Source: JBKDZL01 sp047971145 (GTDB lineage Bacteria; Bacillota_I; Bacilli_A; Erysipelotrichales; Erysipelotrichaceae). Taken from it: a stretch of DNA of 64,000 nt. The DNA is taken from contig JBKDZL010000010.1 in the NCBI GenBank assembly GCA_047971145.1, positions 1 through 64,000 of the forward strand, given 5' to 3'. Position numbers and translations under genes: made by a program. Shown here piece by piece: positions 9,753 to 18,325 of this stretch (the stretch's first letter is position 1; each line of letters starts with the position of its first letter). A model generated the notes under the pieces. It ran no database searches. It saw only the letters and a program-made list of their open reading frames with translations, and was not told where the DNA came from.

Positions 9753-10278
9753 AAGTGATATTTGAGCCAGGTTTTTTATTATATACTAAAGTATAAAGTT
9801 GTTGTTTAACATCAATAAATTCATCTTCAGTTAATTTTCTTTGACTACTCATAATAGCTAAGGGCAGAGCTGATTTACTCTTTGTTAAAGCTGGCATTGT
9901 ATAATCATAGTCATTTAAAAATAAACCATTTTTTTCATAAAACTTAACTCGTCTTTTTGCGATACTATTGGTGGGTAGCTCTACCTCTAATATGATTGTT
10001 TTCTTAGTTAGAGTTTTAAGTTCTTTAAGTATTTTTGATCCTAATTTTTGTCCTTGATAATTTACTCTGATTGCTAGGTGTTCTACATAGACAAAATTTG
10101 AAAATTCCCAAAAGGCAATAAAGCCTTTAATACTTTTTTCAATAGTATATATATGGTAGTTTTCCTTTAGTAGTAAGTCTTTTTGTTGTTGGTAAGGACG
10201 ATACTCTACCTCAGGAAAACACTCTTCTATTATTTTATAGATAATGTCAAATTTATTATTTGGTAATTTTAATAGCAT
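9751..10278 (-). CDS. GNAT-family N-acetyltransferase
   Basis: This is a 175-residue acetyl-CoA-dependent acetyltransferase. The core is at about 40-125: the strand and loop at 65-80 with EHLAIRVNYQGQKLG match GNAT motif A (R/Q-x-x-G-x-G/A), followed by the helix that binds the CoA pyrophosphate. The YEKNGL segment near 110 is the usual motif B end. The gene has AAGGAG upstream and follows the glycosyltransferase at 10306 by 27 bases, so the two may be co-transcribed. The acceptor substrate is unknown. Confidence 0.8.
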   Translation of the reverse strand: MLLKLPNNKFDIIYKIIEECFPEVEYRPYQQQKDLLLKENYHIYTIEKSIKGFIAFWEFSNFVYVEHLAIRVNYQGQKLGSKILKELKTLTKKTIILEVELPTNSIAKRRVKFYEKNGLFLNDYDYTMPALTKSKSALPLAIMSSQRKLTEDEFIDVKQQLYTLVYNKKPGSNIT

Positions 10279-10305
10279 AAGAACTCCTTTTTATATCAAT
10301 TATCT

Positions 10306-11298
10306 TTACAGAAAAGTTCTAACATTTTGTAAAATTAAGTCAGTTATTTTTCTGCCAATAGCGCCTGAGTGATTGGCAAGTTTATAAATTCTTTTATTTT
10401 GTAATACTTGAAATTGTCTAGGTTTAGTTTTTTGCCAATTTTGATACATAGTATCTCTTTGTTTAATAAATGTTTGATTTTTAGAATTACTTGCCAGTAT
10501 TGAAGTAGTAGCACTGAGTAGAGCTAAGTGATGATAAAGGTAATCAGCTACTTCTTTATGCTCTTTTTTAGTTAAGTCTAAGACCTCAAACATTAAATTA
10601 TTGATACTTAGAGCTTGTGGGAAAGATAGAGTATTATTTCTAATATTTTGATTTTTAATATCAATAAAACAATGATAAAGCTCAGTATTAAGATAATAGA
10701 TTTTTTGGACATAAGCTAAAGGATGATAAACGAATAATTGCTTTGAGTAAATATTGTTGGCAGGTAATTCTAACTTAATTTGCTTTAACAAATTACTACA
10801 ATAAATTATAGAGTTTATACATAAAGACTTATTAATAGGAAAAGCCTTAATGTCACTCCAAGTAAAAATTTTGTTTTCAGGTAATATTGTAGAATAACTT
10901 TTAGTTTTTTTGTTATTTGCTTTATCATAGACAACATTTGTTATATATAAATCAGGAATAAAAACATTGCTTATTTGTGATTCAATATTGTCGAGCATCA
11001 ACTTAAGAGCTTGAGTATTAAGAAGGTCTTTGCTTAAGAGTAGTTTAAAGTATAAACCCTTGCTACTAGCTAGGGCGATGTTAATGGCTGAGCCTAAATC
11101 ATTGTTTTCTATATTGATAACTTGGAAGATTTGTGGATATTCTTTTTGATATTGCTTCATTATTTTCGAAGTTTTATCAGAGTCAGTATTGATGATAATA
11201 ATGTCTAATCTTAAATCATCAAGGGGTATTGATTTTAAACAATTAGCTAAATTGTCTTCTGAATTATAAGTGGGTATTGCAATTGTTAATAATTTCAT
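10306..11298 (-). CDS. GT-A fold (family 2) glycosyltransferase
   Basis: This 330-residue soluble protein starts with TIAIPTYNSEDNLANCL, the family 2 N-terminal nucleotide-sugar motif. NTDSDKT at 37-43 is the second loop, and NNDLGSAIN corresponds to the usual N-G-x-x-A-R-N segment. There is no membrane helix. It probably adds a sugar to a wall, capsule or lipid acceptor. No polysaccharide locus surrounds it, so the acceptor is unknown. The C-terminal third (about 230-330) is unassigned. The ATG lacks a Shine-Dalgarno, and TATAAT ends eight bases before it. Confidence 0.75.
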   Translation of the reverse strand: MKLLTIAIPTYNSEDNLANCLKSIPLDDLRLDIIIINTDSDKTSKIMKQYQKEYPQIFQVINIENNDLGSAINIALASSKGLYFKLLLSKDLLNTQALKLMLDNIESQISNVFIPDLYITNVVYDKANNKKTKSYSTILPENKIFTWSDIKAFPINKSLCINSIIYCSNLLKQIKLELPANNIYSKQLFVYHPLAYVQKIYYLNTELYHCFIDIKNQNIRNNTLSFPQALSINNLMFEVLDLTKKEHKEVADYLYHHLALLSATTSILASNSKNQTFIKQRDTMYQNWQKTKPRQFQVLQNKRIYKLANHSGAIGRKITDLILQNVRTFL

Positions 11299-11306
11299 AT
11301 GTCATT

Positions 11307-11312
11307 ATTATA
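11307..11312 (-). promoter_or_regulatory. -10 box close to the start of the glycosyltransferase gene
   Basis: TATAAT on the minus strand ends eight bases before the ATG, with no Shine-Dalgarno between. The mRNA is leaderless or has a leader of one or two bases. Confidence 0.5.
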
Positions 11313-11367
11313 GCTTATATTACTTGATAATGATAGTAATAGCTAATTAATAAAGTGAAATTATTAT

Positions 11368-11396
11368 TTGGTTAAATACTAATAATGTTGTAAAAT
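11368..11396 (+). promoter_or_regulatory. Promoter of the prfA operon
   Basis: TTGGTT (11368-11373), 17 bases, TAAAAT (11391-11396), followed by a short leader with AGGAG before the prfA ATG. Confidence 0.65.
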
Positions 11397-11417
11397 ATAA
11401 AGGCTAGGAGAGTGTTT

Positions 11418-12494
11418 ATGAGTGTAGTTTATCAAAGATTAGAAAAAATAAAAGAAAGATATTTAGAATTGGATAAATTGTTGATGGATCCAACTACTCT
11501 AAAAGATAATAGGCTGATGGCAAAATATGGTAAAGAGCAGGCTTCTTTAGCTCAGATTGTTGAAACCTATGATACTTTATTAGAATGTGATCAACAGATT
11601 AATGATGCTAAAAGTTTATTAAAAGAAAATGATAATGAATTGAAAGAAATGGCTGAGTTGGAACTTAGTGAACTAGAGCCTAAAAAAGAAGATTTACTTG
11701 CTAAACTAGAGATTCTTTTAATACCTAAGGACCCTAATGATGACTGCGATGCAATTGTCGAAATTAGAGGAGCAGCAGGTGGTGATGAGGGTAATATTTT
11801 TGCCGGTGATTTATATCGCATGTATGTTAGATATGTTGAAGCTAAGGGTTGGAAATATGAATTGATGGAAGAGAATATTTCTGAAGCAGGCGGTTTTTCA
11901 CTTATTTCATTCTTAGTTAAAGGTCAGGATATCTACAAAGAGTTGAAATTTGAATCTGGTGCTCACAGAGTCCAAAGAGTACCAAAAACAGAGGGGGCAG
12001 GTAGAGTACATACCAGTACTGCAACAGTGTTGGTGTTACCAGATGTTGAAGAGGCTGAAGTGGAAATTAATCCAAACGATTTAGAAATGGATACTCTAAG
12101 AGCAAGTGGTGCTGGTGGGCAGCATGTCAATAAAACTGATAGTGCTGTTAGAATCACACATATCCCTACAGGTATTTCAGTTAAATGTCAGGATGGTAGA
12201 AGTCAACATGATAATAGGGATAAAGCTATGAAATTGATTAGAGCACGTATTTATGAAGAAAATGAACGAAAAAAATTAGCTGAAATGGGTAAAGAGCGTA
12301 AATCTAAAATTGGTACCGGAGATCGCTCAGAAAAAATTAGAACCTATAATTACCCTCAAAATCGAGTTACTGATCATCGTATAGGTTTAACTTTGCAGAA
12401 ATTAGATAGAATTATTGAAGGTGATTTATCGGAAATTATTGAGGCATTATTGGCAGAAGAACAAAGAGCTAAATTAGCTGGAGAAATTAATTGA
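11418..12494 (+). CDS. prfA: Peptide chain release factor 1
   Basis: RF1 releases the finished peptide at UAA and UAG. The catalytic GGQ is at 233-235 within SGAGGQHVNKTDSAVR, and the stop-reading PxT motif is present as PKT in RVPKTEGAGRVHTS. Length is 358, as usual. ATG 11418 is chosen because AGGAG (11406-11410) lies seven bases upstream. The GTG at 11412 is one base from it. The gene overlaps prmC, whose product methylates the GGQ glutamine. It is the first gene of a unit running to the aminopeptidase and the ATPase pair. Confidence 0.96.
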   Translation: MSVVYQRLEKIKERYLELDKLLMDPTTLKDNRLMAKYGKEQASLAQIVETYDTLLECDQQINDAKSLLKENDNELKEMAELELSELEPKKEDLLAKLEILLIPKDPNDDCDAIVEIRGAAGGDEGNIFAGDLYRMYVRYVEAKGWKYELMEENISEAGGFSLISFLVKGQDIYKELKFESGAHRVQRVPKTEGAGRVHTSTATVLVLPDVEEAEVEINPNDLEMDTLRASGAGGQHVNKTDSAVRITHIPTGISVKCQDGRSQHDNRDKAMKLIRARIYEENERKKLAEMGKERKSKIGTGDRSEKIRTYNYPQNRVTDHRIGLTLQKLDRIIEGDLSEIIEALLAEEQRAKLAGEIN

Positions 12495-13330
12495 CCTACC
12501 AAGAGCTTTTAAATAAAGGGATTGATTTATTAAAAAAGAGTGGTGGCTATGCTAATGAAGCTTCTTTATTGTTACTGGAGTACACTAGAGCTTTAAAAAT
12601 TGATTTGTATCTTAATATCAACAATGAAGTTTCCTTAGAGCTAAGCAGTAAATATCTTCAAGGAATTGAGCGTTTAATTAAGTGTGAGCCACTGGCATAT
12701 ATTATTGGGACTCAGCCTTTTTATGGTTATGATTTTATTGTCGATAAAAGAGTTTTAATACCTCGCTTTGAGACTGAAGAGTTAGTTGGGGAGATCTTAA
12801 TGTTATTAGATGAAGAGTTTATTGATTATAGTAATATTAAAGTTTTAGATGTTGGTTGTGGTAGTGGCGCAATCGGTTTAACTTTAGCTCTTGAAGAAAA
12901 AAGAATTTTACTTACCTCTAGTGATATTAGTAGTGATGCTTTAGAGTTGGCTGAAGAAAATGCCCAAAAACTAAATGTTGAAGCAAATTTTATTTGCTCA
13001 GATATGTTGGAGAAGATTACTGGTAAATTTGATGTCATTGTAGCTAATCCACCATATATTAGAAATGATGCTGTTTTAGAGTCTAGTGTTAAAGATTATG
13101 AGCCTGAAATAGCTTTATTTGGTGGTGATGATGGTTTGTATTATTATCGAATATTATTAGCTAACATTAAAGAGTTTTTAAATTCTAAATATTTAATAGC
13201 TATGGAAATTGGCTATGATCAAAAGGTTGATATTTTAGCACTTGCTAATAAATATTTTCCGCAGGCAAGTATTGAGGTGAAGCAAGATTTAAATGGTAAA
13301 GATAGAATGTTAATTATTAAAGGGAGCTAG
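12491..13330 (+). CDS. prmC: Release-factor glutamine N5-methyltransferase
   Basis: It transfers a methyl group from SAM to the GGQ glutamine of RF1/RF2. The SAM-binding motif VLDVGCGSGAIGL is at 118-130 and the catalytic NPPY at 186-189. PRFETE (91-96) is the PrmC-specific motif. Length is 279. The start is TTG at 12491, overlapping the TGA of prfA by four bases, which suggests translational coupling. There is no separate strong Shine-Dalgarno. Confidence 0.95.
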   Translation: MTYQELLNKGIDLLKKSGGYANEASLLLLEYTRALKIDLYLNINNEVSLELSSKYLQGIERLIKCEPLAYIIGTQPFYGYDFIVDKRVLIPRFETEELVGEILMLLDEEFIDYSNIKVLDVGCGSGAIGLTLALEEKRILLTSSDISSDALELAEENAQKLNVEANFICSDMLEKITGKFDVIVANPPYIRNDAVLESSVKDYEPEIALFGGDDGLYYYRILLANIKEFLNSKYLIAMEIGYDQKVDILALANKYFPQASIEVKQDLNGKDRMLIIKGS

Positions 13331-13331
13331 G

Positions 13332-14144
13332 ATGAAATATATATTTTTAGATATTGATGGTACATTATTAGGTCATGCCCAAAGACGCATGAGTAAGGTT
13401 AATATAAATGCGCTAAAACAAGCAAAAGAAAATGGACACAAATTATTTGTTGCTACTGGTCGACCAATTAATCATGCGAAAGATTTTTTGGATTTAGAAG
13501 TTGATGGTTTTATTTTTTCAGCAGGAGCTCATGTTATGGTGAATAACCAAGACCTCTATGAAAAGACTGCTGATTTAGAAATGGTTCACAAATTATTAAA
13601 AGTCCTTGATAAAAATGATATTAGATACCAATTGGATGGTAAAAACTATAGTTATACCCCAAGCAAACTTTTTAAGGTTGTAGCGGCGATTAGAGATGTG
13701 GTCCGAACAGCTTATCAAGGCTTTAGTTGGTCAAATAAGCCTATCAACAAATATATTAAGCATTATCATAATGAGCCTATTCATAAAGTGCTATTTTATC
13801 TTTTTTCTAAAAAAGATTTAGATAGATTGGTTAAAAAATTGCCCGCTGGTCTTAATTTAGTTTACAACTATGATAGTAAAAAAAATATCTTTGTTGAAAT
13901 CATGTTTGATAATTGTACTAAAGCTACAGGTGTCGATGTAATTTTAAATCATTTTGGTGCTGATTTGAAGGATACTATTGCCATTGGTGATTCGATGAAT
14001 GATTTAGAGATGGTAGAGCATTGTCAGATTGGTGTTGCTATGGGCAATGCAGTAAGTAAATTAAAAGAGGTAGCTGATTATGTCAGTGATACTTATAAAA
14101 ATGATGGAGTAGCTAAAGCTTTAGAGAAATTTGATATTATTTAA
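13332..14144 (+). CDS. Cof-type HAD-superfamily phosphatase (first)
   Basis: This 270-residue cytosolic phosphatase has nucleophile Asp7 and acid/base Asp9 in FLDIDGTLL, the motif II/III region, and GDSMNDLEMVE near the C-terminus, with a C2b cap between. Cof/YidA-type enzymes dephosphorylate sugar phosphates, FMN or PLP, and the substrate here is unknown. It follows prmC by one base with AGGGAG upstream. Two further paralogues are in the window at 19826 and 23623. Confidence 0.88.
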   Translation: MKYIFLDIDGTLLGHAQRRMSKVNINALKQAKENGHKLFVATGRPINHAKDFLDLEVDGFIFSAGAHVMVNNQDLYEKTADLEMVHKLLKVLDKNDIRYQLDGKNYSYTPSKLFKVVAAIRDVVRTAYQGFSWSNKPINKYIKHYHNEPIHKVLFYLFSKKDLDRLVKKLPAGLNLVYNYDSKKNIFVEIMFDNCTKATGVDVILNHFGADLKDTIAIGDSMNDLEMVEHCQIGVAMGNAVSKLKEVADYVSDTYKNDGVAKALEKFDII

Positions 14145-14246
14145 TATCTTTTATTACTTGTTAAAGCTAAGTGTTACTTTTATATTAAGATAGCTTATAA
14201 AATAATACTACTAAATATGCTAAGATATTCTTACTGGGGGGTTACT

Positions 14247-15479
14247 ATGTTTAAAAGAATAAGTAAATATGCAGATTTATTAATTAATTTAGGAGTTAGA
14301 TTACAAAAAGATCAATATTTAATAATTGAAGGTTCAGTTGATTGTGCAGATTTGATTAGAGAGCTCACTATTTCAGCTTTTAAAGCTAAAGCAAAAGATG
14401 TGATAGTTTTTTATACTGATCCTTATGTTGATAAAGAGCGAATTAGTAATTTAAGTGTCGCTGATATTTCCACTGTTGTAGCTTGGCAGAAAGAATCAAG
14501 AGAATATTATCTTAGTAAAGGTGCTGCCACTATCTTAATTAAAAGTGCTTATCCTTATTTATATGAAAATGTGGCTGAGGAAAAAACTTCTGCTTTACTA
14601 GCTTTTACTAATGAGCTTAGAAATACCATTAGAGAGAGTATTGCTAGTCGTGGTACACATTGGAACATCTGTAGTTATCCCAATAAACATTGGGCTAAGG
14701 TTCTTTATTCTGATTTGCCAGAACAAGAAGCTTATAATAAAATGTTAGATTTAATGATGAGTATTTGTCGTGTTGATTTTACTAATGATACTTTTGCTGA
14801 TTGGCAGGATCACTTTAAGAACTTGGGTAAATATCGCAGTTATTTAAATAGTATCGACATTGACTATTTACACTTTAAAAACAGCTTAAAAACTGATTTG
14901 AAAGTAGGTTTACATCCTGATAGTTTCTTTAGTGGTGGTATTAATAATGATGAGGAAATTTCTTTTATTGCGAATATTCCAACTGAGGAAATCTTTAGTG
15001 CCCCTGATAAATATCGTGTTGATGGTGTAGTTTATGCTACTAAGCCATTAGAGTTGGGTGGAGCGATTGTTGAAGATTTTTATTTAAAGTTTGAGAAAGG
15101 AAAAGTGGTAGAGGTAGTAGCTGAAAAAAATGCTGAAGTATTAAAAAATATGATTAATACTGATGAGGGTAGCTGTTATTTAGGAGAGGTGGCTTTAGTT
15201 GAAAATAAAAGTCCAATTTCCTCAAGTGATAAATTATTTTATAACACCTTATATGATGAAAATGCTTCTTGTCATTTAGCACTGGGTAAAGCTTATGCTC
15301 TAGTTAAAGGGGCAAAGGCAAGTGATACTAGTAATTGGGATGATTTTAATTTAAATGTTTCTAAAATTCATGTAGACTTTATGTTTGGCAGTGCTGATTT
15401 AGAGGTAGTAGCTTATGATAGAAAGGGAAAAGCGTATCCAATATTTAAGGATGGAAACTTCTCTGAGGATATTAAATAA
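14247..15479 (+). CDS. M29-family metallo-aminopeptidase
   Basis: This is a cytosolic dimetal aminopeptidase (AmpS/PepS-like) removing N-terminal residues from peptides. With the start at 14247 it has 410 residues, typical of the family. This ATG is preferred over the one at 14217 because GGGGGTT (14236-14242) is correctly spaced. The metal-site segments are visible: the EVALV Glu, YDENASCHLALG and the late HVDFMFG. It follows the HAD gene after about 100 bases and its TAA overlaps the ATG of the ATPase gene by one base. Confidence 0.88.
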   Translation: MFKRISKYADLLINLGVRLQKDQYLIIEGSVDCADLIRELTISAFKAKAKDVIVFYTDPYVDKERISNLSVADISTVVAWQKESREYYLSKGAATILIKSAYPYLYENVAEEKTSALLAFTNELRNTIRESIASRGTHWNICSYPNKHWAKVLYSDLPEQEAYNKMLDLMMSICRVDFTNDTFADWQDHFKNLGKYRSYLNSIDIDYLHFKNSLKTDLKVGLHPDSFFSGGINNDEEISFIANIPTEEIFSAPDKYRVDGVVYATKPLELGGAIVEDFYLKFEKGKVVEVVAEKNAEVLKNMINTDEGSCYLGEVALVENKSPISSSDKLFYNTLYDENASCHLALGKAYALVKGAKASDTSNWDDFNLNVSKIHVDFMFGSADLEVVAYDRKGKAYPIFKDGNFSEDIK

Positions 15480-16708
15480 TGATAGTTAGAATTAAAAGAA
15501 TAAAGCTCAGTAACATTAAAAATGTTAATTTTGGTGTAATTGAATTTAAAAATTATTTTAGTGAAGATGGTTATTATTGTAGTGATGTTGTAGGTATTTA
15601 TGGTCAAAATGGTAGTGGTAAGACTGCTTGTTTAGATGCTTTAAATATTATCTCACTTTTATGGCGGCAACAGGATATCAATAGTTATGTTAGTGATTTG
15701 TTGCAAAAAGATACTAGTGAGTCCACTATTGATTTAGAATTATCACTTGATGGTAGTTTGGCTACTTATCAAGTTGGCTTAAGCAATGTTAATAATGTTG
15801 TACAAATAAATCATGAACAGCTAACTCTTGATGAGAAATTATTGGTTAAATACCAAAGTAATGGTAATAAATTATTACATGGAAGCTGGTTGGAAGATAA
15901 TGATATTAAACAGAGTGCTCTAGAGCAATTAATTGATATTAATAGCTCTAAGAGTTATTTATTTACATCAGATTTTTTGGCTTTAATTGATAATAATATT
16001 ATGAGGGTGTTATGTGATTACGCTAATAATCAGCTTTTAGTTGATAGTTTACTAAAGGATGAAAAGCATCAATACTTAGAACTTTTTAGCTTTAATCAAC
16101 AGAAACTTAATATCTTAGAGCCTAGTCTAATTAAAAACCCAGATTTAAAACAAGTAAATAAAGAAATAGCGAAATTCAATGATGTTTTAAATAATATTAT
16201 ACCAAATTTAAATATTGACTTGAGAATTTTGAGTTCTGATAGTGAGTTTTCTAAAGTTGAGCTTATTTCACTTAGAGAAGGGGTTGTGGTGTCTTTAAAA
16301 AGTGAATCTGAGGGCATTAAAAAATTAATTTCTTTAGTTGATTCGCTAATCCTACTTTATAGTAATCCTAGTGTTTGTTTAGTAATCGATGAATTTGATG
16401 CGGGTATTTTTGAGTATTTAGTAGGCGAGTTATTACAACTTGTTCAACAGCGAGCTCAGGGTCAATTGATCTTTACCTCACATAATTTAAGAGCACTGGA
16501 AGTTTTAAATAAAGACTCTATAGTTTTTACTACCACTAATCCTAATAATAGATATTTACGCTTAAGTAGTGATGATCATGAGGATTTAAGGAAATTATAT
16601 TATCGCAGTATCAATTTAGGTGGACAAGAGGAAGAGTTGTATAATAAAACTAGTGCATATAAGATTGCCAGAGCTTTAAAAAATGCGGGTAGTAATAATG
16701 GCAAATAA
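15479..16708 (+). CDS. AAA/SMC-like ATPase (AAA_15/OLD-type), partner of the TOPRIM protein
   Basis: This 409-residue ATPase has Walker A GQNGSGKT at 42-49, an ABC-like signature ESEGIKKL at about 276-283, Walker B VCLVIDEFD at 299-307 and an H-loop SH at 334-335. The head-to-head spacing of about 230 residues leaves a short helical insert rather than a long coiled coil. This matches the OLD/RloA/AAA_15 group, whose members often work with a TOPRIM or HNH nuclease in phage defence. It starts by TAATG overlap with the aminopeptidase and overlaps its partner downstream. It is unusual in sitting inside a housekeeping operon. Role in defence is inference. Confidence 0.75.
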   Translation: MIVRIKRIKLSNIKNVNFGVIEFKNYFSEDGYYCSDVVGIYGQNGSGKTACLDALNIISLLWRQQDINSYVSDLLQKDTSESTIDLELSLDGSLATYQVGLSNVNNVVQINHEQLTLDEKLLVKYQSNGNKLLHGSWLEDNDIKQSALEQLIDINSSKSYLFTSDFLALIDNNIMRVLCDYANNQLLVDSLLKDEKHQYLELFSFNQQKLNILEPSLIKNPDLKQVNKEIAKFNDVLNNIIPNLNIDLRILSSDSEFSKVELISLREGVVVSLKSESEGIKKLISLVDSLILLYSNPSVCLVIDEFDAGIFEYLVGELLQLVQQRAQGQLIFTSHNLRALEVLNKDSIVFTTTNPNNRYLRLSSDDHEDLRKLYYRSINLGGQEEELYNKTSAYKIARALKNAGSNNGK

Positions 16709-17396
16709 AAAACTAATTCTCTTTATTGTTGAGGGGGCAACTGATAGAATTTCTCTAGAGGAAATCATTGATACCCTAATCAGTGATTATGAAGTGAGAT
16801 TTCATGTCATCCATGGTGATATTACAGCTAATTGTGGTAATAATCCTCAAAATATTTTAAAAAAGATTAATGATCAAATTAATAAATTTTTAGGATTACA
16901 TGGTTTTAAGAAAAGTGATGTCAAGGAAATTGTCCACTTAGTAGATACCGATGGTTGTTTTATTAATTCTGAGTCAATTGAAGAGGCAAGAGTTGAAGAA
17001 ATTAATTATGAAGATAATAAAATGATTGTCGTTAATAAAGATTTAATTATGGAAAGAAATACCAGAAAATCTGCCAATTTAAACAAAATGGCTCATTGTT
17101 CAGATATTAATCAAATTCCTTACCAAGTATATTATATGTCTTGTAATTTGGAACATGTTTTACATAATGTCCAAAATTTAAATGATGGTAAAAAAAGAGC
17201 TTTTGCCGAAAAGTTCTCTGATCAGTATTATCAGTGTGCAAAAGATTTTATTACTTTTATGTCTAATAGTAATTTTAGTGTAAAAGGTGACTATTTAGCT
17301 ACTTGGGATTATATAGAAAAGAGTTCCCATTCTTTAGCTAGGAACTCTAATCTTCATTTATTTTTTAAGTTATTGAAGCTTGATAAATATTCTTAA
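16698..17396 (+). CDS. TOPRIM-like (RloB/OLD-nuclease-type) partner protein
   Basis: This 232-residue protein starts with KKLILFIVEGATD: a hydrophobic strand ending in Glu12, followed by LVDTDG with Asp83 and Asp85. Together these are the acidic E...DxD set of a TOPRIM nuclease or RloB-like fold. The rest has many Asn, Lys and aromatic residues and no known motif. ATG 16698 is chosen; ATG 16683 is possible. The gene overlaps the ATPase by 11 bases, so the two are translationally coupled. Its last 32 bases overlap the 3' end of the aldolase gene on the other strand. Nuclease activity is inferred. Confidence 0.6.
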   Translation: MANKKLILFIVEGATDRISLEEIIDTLISDYEVRFHVIHGDITANCGNNPQNILKKINDQINKFLGLHGFKKSDVKEIVHLVDTDGCFINSESIEEARVEEINYEDNKMIVVNKDLIMERNTRKSANLNKMAHCSDINQIPYQVYYMSCNLEHVLHNVQNLNDGKKRAFAEKFSDQYYQCAKDFITFMSNSNFSVKGDYLATWDYIEKSSHSLARNSNLHLFFKLLKLDKYS

Positions 17397-18252
17397 TTGA
17401 ATTTTCTAAAGTTTGATCAAATTCTTCTTGGGTTTTTTGATAGCTTAAGCCTTCTGCTAATGCTCTTGAGAAACTAGCGATTAAGTTATGATTTAGTGCT
17501 AATAGTTGATTAGCTTTTTTAGCACTATATCCTCCTGATAAGGCTACCACTCTAATTACTTGAGGATAAATCATTAATTCTTGATAGAAGTTGGCTTTAG
17601 TTGGTATTGTGAGCTTAAAGATAATTCTATCTTCTGCCTTAAGGGTTTTTATTTTCTTATGTAATTCATTTTTTAGTAGTGCTTCTGCTTCTAGTTTATC
17701 TGGGATATTAATATCTACCTCAGGTTCTATAATGGGCACTAGTCCTGCTTGGATAATAATTTGGGCAATCTCAAATTGTTGATCAACTATGGCTTTAATT
17801 CCTACTGGATCAGCTTTTTTAATTAGCGATCGCATTTTAGTGCCAAAGATATTTCTTTGTTTAGCTTTTTGTAAGAGCTCTGTTAAACCATCAATGGTTT
17901 TCATTAGTTGGACACCATTTTTTTCTAAGTCTAGTCCTTGATCAATTTTGAGAAAAGGAACAATTCCTTTTTCTTCCCATAAATAATCAGCAGTTAGTTT
18001 ATTTTCAATTTCTTTGTCAATAGTATTTTCAAAGAGAATAGCTGCCAAAATTGATTTATTATTAAAACTTGGACTTTGAATTATTCTACTGCGCATTTTA
18101 TGTACTTCATTAAACATTTCATCCTCATTATTGTAATAAGAATCATCGACTCCATAGCTCAATAGAGCTTTAGGAGTGCTACCACCACTCTGATCAAGAG
18201 CAGCAATAAAGCCATCGTTTTCATTCATTATATTTAATTGTTTTTGATTCAT
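17365..18252 (-). CDS. fda: Fructose-bisphosphate aldolase, class I
   Basis: It splits fructose 1,6-bisphosphate into the two triose phosphates by a Schiff-base Lys and needs no metal. The product has 295 residues and starts MNQKQL, with FIAALDQSGGSTPKALLSYG at about 15-34, the signature of the bacterial class I aldolase known from staphylococci. ATG at 18250-18252 has AAAGGAGAA nine bases upstream. A longer in-frame start at 18291 has no such site. An extended -10 (TGCTATACT) lies at 18280-18288. It follows murE but is separated from it by a terminator. Confidence 0.93.
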   Translation of the reverse strand: MNQKQLNIMNENDGFIAALDQSGGSTPKALLSYGVDDSYYNNEDEMFNEVHKMRSRIIQSPSFNNKSILAAILFENTIDKEIENKLTADYLWEEKGIVPFLKIDQGLDLEKNGVQLMKTIDGLTELLQKAKQRNIFGTKMRSLIKKADPVGIKAIVDQQFEIAQIIIQAGLVPIIEPEVDINIPDKLEAEALLKNELHKKIKTLKAEDRIIFKLTIPTKANFYQELMIYPQVIRVVALSGGYSAKKANQLLALNHNLIASFSRALAEGLSYQKTQEEFDQTLENSIKNIYQASIT

Positions 18253-18279
18253 TTTAAATTCTCCTTTATCTTTAATTGC

Positions 18280-18288
18280 AGTATAGCA
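18280..18288 (-). promoter_or_regulatory. Extended -10 promoter of fda
   Basis: TGC-TATACT on the minus strand, 27 bases before the fda ATG, with AAAGGAG in the leader. Confidence 0.55.
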
Positions 18289-18290
18289 CA

Positions 18291-18325
18291 ATAAAAAAAT
18301 AAAGTGCTGATTTTACTCAAGCACT
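18291..18325 (-). terminator. Terminator of murE
   Basis: On the minus strand AGTGCT pairs with AGCACT across an 11-base loop, followed by TTATTTTTTTAT. The stem begins right at the murE stop. Confidence 0.65.
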
